Assembly (NCBI RefSeq): GCF_016102285.1
Contig: NZ_JACFOY010000001.1
Location: 2,172,501-2,236,500 of the forward strand
Reading direction: 5' to 3'
Length of the DNA: 64,000 bases
Source: Bartonella sp. M0177
GTDB taxonomy: Bacteria > Pseudomonadota > Alphaproteobacteria > Rhizobiales > Rhizobiaceae
The position numbers and the translations under genes were made by a program. Positions 57,592-64,000 of the stretch are shown here, piece by piece. The number at the start of each line of letters is the position of its first letter. The first letter of the stretch is position 1. The notes below the pieces were generated by a model. The model searched no databases and was not told where the DNA came from. It was given only the letters and a program-made list of their open reading frames with translations.

Positions 57592-57626
57592 ACATATATA
57601 TGCGTACCCAAACATATATATGCGTA
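57592..57626. repeat. Two 15-base direct repeats, 20 bases apart, upstream of the quinone oxidoreductase gene
   Basis: ACATATATATGCGTA occurs at 57592-57606 and again at 57612-57626. The 20-base period is close to two helical turns, so both copies would face the same side of the DNA. This pattern fits a regulator's operator, but no known consensus is matched. Confidence 0.7.
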
Positions 57627-58023
57627 AATGTCGTTCATGACATCTGGTTGTCTACCCCGCAAAGTCTATTTCCGTGCAATTTGCCTTTATCCGGAAACAT
57701 TTTGCATAACAAAAACGTGTTTTTTCCCTTTGATAACGGGAACTTCATGCTCGATGAAGTAAAAAACAAGAAATAAGGCTTAAACAAAAAACAATCGTCA
57801 AAAAAACTTGTAGATTATTTTTAGCGGCACGATTTTTAACGACAGGTTGGGTAAGCAGGCAATGGCATTTTTGTAAACAATTTGCAAAACCGCGTTATGG
57901 AAAAACGCCTTGTCCGGTATGAAAAGCCATCTTGTCCGGAAAGGGGAAGCCTTCCCCTTCCTTCATGCCGTTTTCATTCAGGACACAACAATTGTGTAGC
58001 CTGTTTTGAACAATCAATTAAAA
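57627..58023. other. Gene-free region with a strong inverted repeat
   Basis: No gene is visible. AAGGGGAAG and CTTCCCCTT (57941-57959) form a perfect inverted repeat around one base, and CTTGTCCGG is repeated directly at about 57909 and 57931. No T run follows the inverted repeat, so it is a poor terminator. Confidence 0.45.
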
Positions 58024-58191
58024 CTAAAGCGTTTTGAGTTTTTCGATCTCGTCCTTGAGAGCAAGCTTCTTCCGTTTGAGTTCATTAATGGCAAGATCAT
58101 CGGCCGAAGGCGAAGCCATGGCTTTGTCGATTTCTGTTTCAAGCTCCTGGTGTTTACGTTCCAAAGATGCCAGATGCGCTTCAGTCGCCAT
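58024..58191 (-). CDS. DUF465 (YdcH) family small protein, first copy
   Basis: 55 residues starting at an ATG with AAGGAG eight bases upstream. The sequence (MATEAHLASLERKHQELETE, then DLAINELKRKKLALKDEIEK) is the helical hairpin of DUF465/YdcH. The motif LKRKKLALKDEI recurs in the second copy on the other strand (58427-58630). Proteins of this family are short, abundant and of unknown function. It is too short for many gene finders. Confidence 0.9.
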   Translation of the reverse strand: MATEAHLASLERKHQELETEIDKAMASPSADDLAINELKRKKLALKDEIEKLKTL

Positions 58192-58426
58192 AACTATGCT
58201 CCTTATTTCTTTGATATTAACTTCATAATTCTTGCGAAGCCTTTTCCAATCGGCAAAGAATAGCTTGGCATCTTTAACATGAATTGTCGACTTTAAAATG
58301 AATTACCACAGATTTTGGCAATTAAACATTTTCGCAATTTTTCTTTCGTGGTATAGGCGAAAAAATGACGATGGGCGACAACGATACCCGATGAACAAGC
58401 CCCATGCAAAATAGGACGGCCGCTAA

Positions 58427-58630
58427 ATGTCTGAACAGGAACAGGTTGATGTCAAATTGGCTGTTGCAAAATTGAAGCAGGAACATGCAGATTATGATGC
58501 AGCAATTGACGCAATGATAAAAACAGGCTGTGACCAGTTACAAATCCAGCGGATGAAGAAAAAGAAACTGGCAATTAAAGATCAACTGCAAAAGCTCGAA
58601 GATCGTATTATTCCCGACATTATTGCATAA
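58427..58630 (+). CDS. DUF465 (YdcH) family small protein, second copy
   Basis: 67 residues ([20 protein letters not shown] at the start, then [20 protein letters not shown]). It shares the [13 protein letters not shown] helix with the divergent copy 236 bases away, so this is a paralogous pair. It is 20 nt upstream of purE and may be co-transcribed with it. A single cysteine (GCDQ) lies mid-protein. Function unknown. Confidence 0.9.
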   Translation: MSEQEQVDVKLAVAKLKQEHADYDAAIDAMIKTGCDQLQIQRMKKKKLAIKDQLQKLEDRIIPDIIA

Positions 58631-58650
58631 ACATTATGACAGGAAAAAAT

Positions 58651-59154
58651 ATGGGCACGAAAACACATGATGTTGCTATTATTATGGGCAGCCAATCCGA
58701 TTGGGAAACAATGCGTCATGCTGCCGAAACACTGGGAGATCTTTCCATAAGCTATGAAGCAAGAATCGTTTCTGCTCACCGCACTCCTGATCGTTTGTAT
58801 GATTTTGCCAAAGGCGCCAAAAAAGCCGGTTTCAAGATTATTATTGCCGGTGCCGGAGGCGCTGCACATCTACCGGGAATGACCGCCGCAATGACCAGTC
58901 TGCCTGTCTTTGGTGTTCCTGTTCAATCACGCGCATTATCGGGACAGGATTCGCTCCTTTCAATTGTCCAAATGCCGGCCGGAATACCGGTTGGAACACT
59001 TGCCATCGGAAAATCGGGGGCCATTAACGCTGCACTTCTTGCCGCTTCTGTTCTTGCCCTTTCAAACAAGGCTCTCGCAGAGCGGCTTGATGAATGGCGT
59101 GCCAATCAAACGGCCAGTGTTTCAGAATTTCCCGTCGATGAGGTGAAAAAATGA
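58651..59154 (+). CDS. purE: N5-carboxyaminoimidazole ribonucleotide mutase
   Basis: 167 residues from the ATG at 58651, chosen because AGGA lies six bases upstream; the earlier ATG at 58636 lacks such a site. Class I PurE motifs are [34 protein letters not shown] and [20 protein letters not shown], plus [20 protein letters not shown]. It moves the carboxyl group of N5-CAIR to give CAIR in purine synthesis. It overlaps purK by four bases (ATGA). Confidence 0.97.
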   Translation: MGTKTHDVAIIMGSQSDWETMRHAAETLGDLSISYEARIVSAHRTPDRLYDFAKGAKKAGFKIIIAGAGGAAHLPGMTAAMTSLPVFGVPVQSRALSGQDSLLSIVQMPAGIPVGTLAIGKSGAINAALLAASVLALSNKALAERLDEWRANQTASVSEFPVDEVKK

Positions 59155-60233
59155 AAAGTCTTGAACCAGGAGATACAATCGGCATTATCGGTGGTGGCCA
59201 GCTCGCCCGTATGATGGCAAGTGCCGCTGCACGACTTGGATTTCATACAATTATTCTTGAGCCGACACCGGATTGTCCGGCTGCCCAAACAGCCAATCGT
59301 CAAATCGTTGCAAATTATGATGATGAAAAAGCGCTGGATGAACTCGCCAATTTATCCGATGTGATCACTTACGAATTCGAAAATGTTCCGGCTCGCGCCG
59401 TTGACCGGCTTGCCAAGAAAGCCACTGTTTTACCAAAACCGGCAGCACTGGAAGTTTCTCAGGATCGCTTTACCGAAAAGAAATTTCTGAATGACAGCGG
59501 AATCAAAACGGCTCCGTGGTTTCTCGTCGACGATCGTCAAATGCTGATTGCCGGTCTCGGCAATGTTGGCGGCAAAGGTATTCTGAAATCACGCCGATTC
59601 GGTTATGATGGCAAAGGACAGGTGCGGCTTGATAATCCGGATGAGGAAGAAATTGACAAAGCCCTTGCCGATATCGGCAATGTGCCTGCCATTCTTGAAG
59701 GATTTGTTCCGTTCAAAAAAGAAATATCGGTGATTGCCGCACGTGACTTTGATGGCAATATTGCTTTTTATGATTGCCCTGAAAATGTTCACCGTGATGG
59801 AATTTTAAGAACATCGACCGTTCCTGCCTCTATCGACAAAAAAACCGTCGAGGCAGCGCAAAAGGCAGCAAAAACAGTTCTTCACGAACTTGATTATATC
59901 GGTGTCATCGGAGTGGAATTTTTTGTTCTGGAAGATGGCTCGGTCTTGGCCAATGAATTGGCACCACGCGTTCACAATTCCGGCCACTGGACTGAGGCTG
60001 CCTGCCTGGTTTCGCAATTCGAACAACATATTCGTGCAGTCGCCGGTCTCCCTTTAGGGAAAACTACGCGGCATAGCAATTGTGTAATGGAAAATCTGAT
60101 CGGCGAAGATGTGAAACGCTTGCCCGATCTATTGGCGGAACCGCAAACTTTCATTGACCTTTATGGGAAAGCGGAAATAAGAGCGGGAAGAAAAATGGGG
60201 CACGTTATAAGACTGACCGGTCGTGCCGAATAA
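59151..60233 (+). CDS. purK: 5-(carboxyamino)imidazole ribonucleotide synthase
   Basis: 360 residues, an ATP-grasp enzyme. The N-terminus [20 protein letters not shown] binds substrate, and ATP-grasp segments are [29 protein letters not shown] and the metal site in [16 protein letters not shown]. It makes N5-CAIR from AIR, bicarbonate and ATP, the step before PurE. Start and purE stop overlap, so the two are made in step. The frame ends cleanly 189 nt before rpmJ. Confidence 0.97.
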   Translation: MKSLEPGDTIGIIGGGQLARMMASAAARLGFHTIILEPTPDCPAAQTANRQIVANYDDEKALDELANLSDVITYEFENVPARAVDRLAKKATVLPKPAALEVSQDRFTEKKFLNDSGIKTAPWFLVDDRQMLIAGLGNVGGKGILKSRRFGYDGKGQVRLDNPDEEEIDKALADIGNVPAILEGFVPFKKEISVIAARDFDGNIAFYDCPENVHRDGILRTSTVPASIDKKTVEAAQKAAKTVLHELDYIGVIGVEFFVLEDGSVLANELAPRVHNSGHWTEAACLVSQFEQHIRAVAGLPLGKTTRHSNCVMENLIGEDVKRLPDLLAEPQTFIDLYGKAEIRAGRKMGHVIRLTGRAE

Positions 60234-60422
60234 CAGATAAAAGGCATGTCCAAACGTCTCCAAAGCGTGTTTCTTGATAGAGTTTGACAATGGAAACACT
60301 ATTTTTAGGTGATTTGCAGTTGACAAACCCTCTATCGTCAGGCTATTTGACCGACGAAATTCAAGCCCGATTATGGGTCCAATCCTTTTACCCGGCGACG
60401 GGTTATACAAACGGTGATTGAA

Positions 60423-60548
60423 ATGAAAATTAAAAATTCGCTCAGAGCGCTCAAGGGTCGTCACCGCGACAACCGCATGGTTCGCCGCAAAGGTCGTATT
60501 TACATTATCAATAAGACCAACCCGCGCTTTAAAGCCCGTCAGGGTTGA
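60423..60548 (+). CDS. rpmJ: 50S ribosomal protein L36 (cysteine-free form)
   Basis: 41 residues ([20 protein letters not shown], then [17 protein letters not shown]). This is the C-minus L36 type, with the zinc-binding CXXC and CXXXXH residues replaced, as usual in Alphaproteobacteria. It lies alone, not in the spc operon, between purK and a terminator. A strong ribosome site is not visible (GTGATTGAA precedes the ATG). Confidence 0.96.
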   Translation: MKIKNSLRALKGRHRDNRMVRRKGRIYIINKTNPRFKARQG

Positions 60549-60565
60549 TTATTCGGTATATGAGT

Positions 60566-60591
60566 TAAAAAGGCTCCATTATGGGGCCTTT
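60566..60591 (+). terminator. Terminator after rpmJ
   Basis: AAAAAGGCTCC and GGGGCCTTTTT pair with one G-U around ATTAT, followed by T residues. It closes the rpmJ transcript. Confidence 0.88.
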
Positions 60592-60738
60592 TTTATTTTG
60601 CGCTATATTCGCCCATTGCTTCAATCCTCTCATCATTATAATATTGCGCCGTGATATGGCTGCGGGCGTTGAATAACAAAATCATCTGTCGCGGACTTCA
60701 TGTGACAAAGAGAAACACCCCTGACAGAGGAAATCATA

Positions 60739-61434
60739 ATGAATAAATGGAAAATTCGTTTTTTCATAATTTCTCTGTCCATTATAACGGCTATTTCGCC
60801 CGCTACAGTTTTTTCGCAAGGCTTGCCGGAACTTCCACCACAAGAAGACCCTGATTCTCCGCCATTGTCACCGGAAGATATGATTCCCGACAAACCGTCG
60901 CGGGAAGAAGCATTGCCCGATCTTGGAAAAGATCAGAATGCGGCACAAAAAAAGCAGGCGGAACTTGACCATTTGCTTGCTGTTTTGAAAAGAACAGCCA
61001 ATCAAAAAGAAGCAGCGAAAATCAGTCGGCAGATTCAAGGCCTATGGGCACAATCGGGAAGTGATACGATTGATCTTCTTATGCAATGGGCGGAAGATGG
61101 TATTAACCAGCAAGATTATGCCAGAGCGCTCGATTTTCTTGATAATGTGGTGGCCTTGCAGCCCGATTATGCTGAAGGATGGGCGCGTCGCGCGGCAGTT
61201 CATGTGCAATTGAACGACTTGACGCTCGCAATGAGTGACCTTCACCGCTCGCTTTCATTGGAACCCAGAAATTACAACGCCCTGTTTCTCGTCGGATCGA
61301 TTCTGGAAATGACCGGCCGAAATAAACTCGCCCTTGAAGCTTATGAAGATGCATTGCAAATTTATCCGCAAATGCGCCGTGCGCAAAAACGTGTTGGCGA
61401 CATTCTTGAAGAACAAACCGGACGGGCTATCTGA
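60739..61434 (+). CDS. Secreted tetratricopeptide repeat protein
   Basis: 231 residues. A signal peptide (FIISLSIITAISPATVFS) is followed by a Pro/Glu-rich linker (PELPPQEDPDSPPLSPEDMI) and, from about 115, TPR units (DGINQQDYARALDFLDNVVA, YAEGWARRAAVHVQLNDLTL, LFLVGSILEMTGRNKLALEA). It is probably a periplasmic scaffold. The partner is unknown; similar genes occur beside ssrS and the cyclo-ligase gene in other Rhizobiales. A ribosome site (CAGAGGAAAT) lies upstream. Confidence 0.85.
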   Translation: MNKWKIRFFIISLSIITAISPATVFSQGLPELPPQEDPDSPPLSPEDMIPDKPSREEALPDLGKDQNAAQKKQAELDHLLAVLKRTANQKEAAKISRQIQGLWAQSGSDTIDLLMQWAEDGINQQDYARALDFLDNVVALQPDYAEGWARRAAVHVQLNDLTLAMSDLHRSLSLEPRNYNALFLVGSILEMTGRNKLALEAYEDALQIYPQMRRAQKRVGDILEEQTGRAI

Positions 61435-61533
61435 TTTCTTCAAAGATTTCGGAATTTGAACAAAACTTGCAAATTAAGTTTCAAAAACCTGATTGTGGAC
61501 TGGTAACAAGCAGGGACTTAACCTATATTGGCC

Positions 61534-61698
61534 GAGGCGTTCTGCTCTTCTCGACAGGAATAACTGCATCCCCGGGGCCTTATTGATCTCTAAGGGAGCT
61601 GTCCCTGATTAGGCTCGTGGGCCTTTTCATATGGCGCCCACCTACGTTGTAGGTTTCCCGGGATCAAATACATTCCACCGGTTGCTGCGGATCGCCAC
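61534..61698 (+). ncRNA. ssrS: Candidate 6S RNA
   Basis: The region between the TPR gene and the 5-FTHF cyclo-ligase gene carries a 6S-like RNA, the location expected for ssrS. Outer arms GGCG and CGCC can pair at the ends, and the interior is GC-rich with CCCGGGGCC, CTGTCCCTGATTAGGC and CCTACGTTGTAGGTTTCCCGGGATC. That block matches my memory of rhizobial 6S RNAs. 6S RNA traps housekeeping RNA polymerase in stationary phase. Ends are approximate. A TATATT -10-like box sits at 61524-61529. Confidence 0.7.
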
Positions 61699-61893
61699 TT
61701 TCTCCTCTCGAATTATGTGCCGCATAAACGACATTCTATTTGTCCTTATAAGTCATGGCTCATTTTCATTTTTAGCCGGACAAATGTTTTCTTGCCGCTT
61801 CAAACTGATCTCTTCACATCGACCTTACAATCATCTTCAAATTGTTTCGATCAATGACCACAATTTCTGCCCCTTGATGATCTTTGTGAGGAT

Positions 61894-61945
61894 TTGTGAT
61901 TATTGGAGAAGCTTTTGTGATTATTGGAGAAGCTATGGTGATTAT
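61894..61945 (+). repeat. 21-base tandem repeat, about 2.4 copies
   Basis: GTGATTATTGGAGAAGCT recurs at 61896 and 61917, and GTGATTA begins again at 61938. The period of 21 bases fits seven codons but no gene is translated here. It lies between the 6S RNA and the cyclo-ligase gene, a region otherwise without features (61699-62109). Confidence 0.75.
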
Positions 61946-62109
61946 CGCCGCGATTGATGGTTTCCACTGTTCTCTTGATAAGATTTTTCAAAACAGCTTT
62001 GACAAAACCGGATGATCGTCCATTATCGTTAAAGTTAAACCGGATTTTAACAATAAATCGCAGAGCAGCTTTGAAAAAATAAACTGAAGTGGAAGACGTT
62101 TCTCACAAG

Positions 62110-62676
62110 ATGACCAACAACAAAAAAATGCTTCGACAGGAAGCGCTGGCAAGACGCGACCGGATGCGGAAAGAACAGCGCGCTGTCATTTCGCAAAAAC
62201 TCGTCGATGAGCTTCAAAAGCTGCTCGCCATTTTAAAAGGCAAAACTGTTGCAGGGTTCTGGCCAATCAAAAGCGAAATTGACCCGCGCCCGATGATGTC
62301 AGCACTGAAAAAACATGGGTTTAAACTGGCTTTACCGGCCATTATCGATAAAACAACAATGGTTTTCCGAATTTTTGAAGATGAGGGAAAACTCGTTGAT
62401 ATGGGTTTTGGCACCGTGGGGCCTTCCAAAGAAGCGGAAATTGTCGAACCTGAGACACTTCTCGTTCCGCTTTCGGCTTTTGACAGCAAAGGAAACAGAA
62501 TTGGTTATGGTGCCGGTTACTATGATCGGGCAATTGCAAGCATGAGGGAAAACGGGCATAACCCCTTATTGATAGGACTTGCTTTTGATTGTCAGGAAGT
62601 TCCATCAATACCGGCCGAACCTTACGATCAAAAATTGGCAATGATACTCACCGAAAGTGGTTTAAGATCGTTTTAA
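62110..62676 (+). CDS. 5-formyltetrahydrofolate cyclo-ligase
   Basis: 188 residues from the ATG at 62110; a GTG at 62089 would add seven residues and cannot be excluded. The family motifs are MLRQEALARRDRM near the start, GFWPIKSEIDPRPMM, PLSAFDSKGNRIGYGAGYYD (substrate and Mg-ATP loop) and GLAFDCQEVPSIPAEPYDQK. It turns 5-formyl-THF to 5,10-methenyl-THF. The gene is the ygfA/fau homologue and lies downstream of 6S RNA as in many proteobacteria. Confidence 0.95.
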   Translation: MTNNKKMLRQEALARRDRMRKEQRAVISQKLVDELQKLLAILKGKTVAGFWPIKSEIDPRPMMSALKKHGFKLALPAIIDKTTMVFRIFEDEGKLVDMGFGTVGPSKEAEIVEPETLLVPLSAFDSKGNRIGYGAGYYDRAIASMRENGHNPLLIGLAFDCQEVPSIPAEPYDQKLAMILTESGLRSF

Positions 62677-62697
62677 AGAGATGTTTAGAGCAAAATT

Positions 62698-63519
62698 ATG
62701 AGATTTTTATTTTTAGGTGACATGGTTGGAAAATCCGGCCGCACAGCAGTGTTCCAGAAGCTACCCGGTCTGATATCGAGTCTTAAACTCGACTTTGTTG
62801 TCGTCAACGGAGAAAACGCAGCTTCCGGCTTCGGCATTACCGAAAAAATCTATAATGAAACACTGGAAGCCGGTGCAAATGTTGTAACCACCGGTAACCA
62901 TGCTTTCGACCAGAAAGAAACTTTAAATTATGCCGATCATGCCGACCGGTTTTTAAGACCCGCAAATTTCCCTAAAGGAACGGCGGGCAAAGGTTCGGGT
63001 GTCTATATTGCAAAAAACGGTGCGCGTGTGCTCGTCGCCAATGTTATGGGGCGGGTTTTTATGCATCCTGATCTTGATGACCCGTTCGAGGCAGCCGAAC
63101 GCATTGTCGGCGAATGTCCGCTCGGCGAGCAGGCTGATGCGGTGATTTTTGATTTCCATGCCGAAGCCACAAGCGAAAAACAATGTTTCGGCCATTTTCT
63201 TGATGGCCGCGCCAGTGTGGTGGTGGGCACTCATACCCATGTTCCGACAGCCGATTATCAAATTTTCAACGGCGGCACAGCCTTCATGTCGGATGCCGGT
63301 ATGTGTGGTGATTATGATTCGTCTCTCGGCATGGATAAAGAAGAGCCGCTCAACCGTTTTGTTACCAAAATATCGCGTGGCCGCTATGAACCGGCTAGTG
63401 GACCCGCCACTATTTGCGGGCTGGCAGTTGAAATTTCCGACCGTACAGGACTTGCAGAAAAAGTATCTGCCTTGCGTCTTGGACCACGATTGGAAGAATG
63501 CTTGCCGGATTTTTGGTGA
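62698..63519 (+). CDS. TIGR00282 / YmdB family metallophosphoesterase
   Basis: 273 residues. Metal ligands are in FLFLGDMVGKSGRTAV, VVVNGENAASGFGITE, VTTGNHAFDQKE, DFHAEATSEKQC and VVVGTHTHVPTADYQIFNGG. This is the YmdB fold, which acts on 2',3'-cyclic nucleotides and influences mRNA decay or biofilm. The C-terminal ending DRTGLAEKVSALRLG is conserved. It lies 21 nt after the cyclo-ligase gene and before yebC. The biochemical role in Alphaproteobacteria is not settled. Confidence 0.93.
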   Translation: MRFLFLGDMVGKSGRTAVFQKLPGLISSLKLDFVVVNGENAASGFGITEKIYNETLEAGANVVTTGNHAFDQKETLNYADHADRFLRPANFPKGTAGKGSGVYIAKNGARVLVANVMGRVFMHPDLDDPFEAAERIVGECPLGEQADAVIFDFHAEATSEKQCFGHFLDGRASVVVGTHTHVPTADYQIFNGGTAFMSDAGMCGDYDSSLGMDKEEPLNRFVTKISRGRYEPASGPATICGLAVEISDRTGLAEKVSALRLGPRLEECLPDFW

Positions 63520-63652
63520 AAGACGGGCAACTCTTTACCTTTTCACTCGTTTTCCGTATAAGGCGCTCATTCAGATTTTTATTAGAACATTGTCCGACAG
63601 GATACTTCGATCATTCCAAGGCTCGCTGTCGGTGAAAACCGAAAGGTGATCT

Positions 63653-64000
63653 ATGTCAGGCCATTCACAGTTTAAGAATATTATGCATCGCAAAGGTCGT
63701 CAGGATGCGATGCGCTCGAAGATGTTTTCCAAACTCGCCCGCGAAATAACCGTTGCGGCCAAGCTTGGTGTGCCGGATCCTGCGATGAATGCCCGTCTAC
63801 GTTTGGCTGTGCAGAATGCGAGAGCCCAGTCCATGCCGAAAGACAATATCGAACGGGCGATTAAAAAGGCTGCCGGTAATGATGGCGAAAATTATGAGGA
63901 AGTCCGCTACGAGGGTTACGGCCCGGCCGGTGTTGCTGTTATTGTCGAAGCTTTGACAGATAATCGCAACCGTACTGCTTCCAATGTTCGTGCCGCTTTC
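63653..64000 (+). CDS. yebC: YebC/PmpR family protein (3' end outside window)
   Basis: The 116 visible codons begin [20 protein letters not shown] after [22 protein letters not shown] and [13 protein letters not shown] match the YebC family closely. Family members include transcription regulators upstream of ruvC and the translation factor TACO1, which relieves ribosome stalling at proline stretches. The frame runs off the right edge, and nothing suggests a break. Confidence 0.95.
   Translation, partial: MSGHSQFKNIMHRKGRQDAMRSKMFSKLAREITVAAKLGVPDPAMNARLRLAVQNARAQSMPKDNIERAIKKAAGNDGENYEEVRYEGYGPAGVAVIVEALTDNRNRTASNVRAAF

Overview
The window looks like a core chromosomal segment of an alphaproteobacterium of the Hyphomicrobiales, close to Brucella and Bartonella. 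The reasons are a complete EcfG-NepR-PhyR general stress response locus, TrcR/DUF1013, DUF4167, UPF0262, DUF2948, an Irr-type palindrome upstream of mbfA, and familiar rhizobial gene orders (yacG-maf-infA-hisD-murA; tolQRAB-pal-cpoB-tilS-ftsH-glmM; 6S RNA next to the 5-FTHF cyclo-ligase gene). Base composition is moderate, not GC-rich, which together with the content suggests a Bartonella-like lineage, perhaps a gut symbiont rather than a blood pathogen. That lineage call is inference. I see no insertion sequence, prophage, CRISPR array or conjugation gene.

Layout. 0-5.4 kb: the end of an M23 peptidase gene, then the general stress response module (ecfG and nepR facing phyR and an HWE kinase gene), and two small envelope proteins. 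5.4-14.7 kb: a minus-strand housekeeping run with clpB, a racemase-fold protein lacking both catalytic cysteines, yacG, maf, infA, a low-MW phosphatase, UPF0262, hisD, DUF2948 and murA. 14.8-25 kb: tRNA-Thr, an L,D-transpeptidase, a large TPR-like protein, a sirtuin, an ArsC-family reductase, tRNA-Leu, a DedA/DsbB/GluQRS/GNAT cluster and a GH25 lysozyme. 25-26.7 kb: mbfA behind an Irr-box palindrome, and dut.

26.9-38.8 kb is the most distinctive part: a self-contained selenocysteine and formate oxidation island. It has fdoI, fdoH and fdoG (fdoG carries an in-frame UGA followed by an E. coli-like SECIS hairpin), selD on the opposite strand, and then fdhE-selA-selB-selC(tRNA-Sec) on the minus strand. 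Everything needed to make selenophosphate, charge tRNA-Sec, read UGA and mature a formate dehydrogenase-N type enzyme lies in about 12 kb, apart from serine charging and molybdenum cofactor synthesis.

39-57.5 kb: exbD/exbB without tonB, a glycerate kinase, a DUF883 stress-type pair, an outer-membrane barrel, and the long glmM-ftsH-tilS-cpoB-pal-tolB-tolA-tolR-tolQ envelope block, then trcR and a quinone oxidoreductase. 57.5-64 kb: two divergent DUF465 paralogues, purE-purK, rpmJ, a secreted TPR protein, a candidate 6S RNA, 5-FTHF cyclo-ligase, a YmdB-type phosphodiesterase and the start of yebC. The items most worth a second look are the cysteine-less racemase homologue, the compact Sec island with selC directly behind selB, the symmetric GGAAC inverted repeat between nepR and phyR, and a leader ORF coupled by TAATG to the L,D-transpeptidase.
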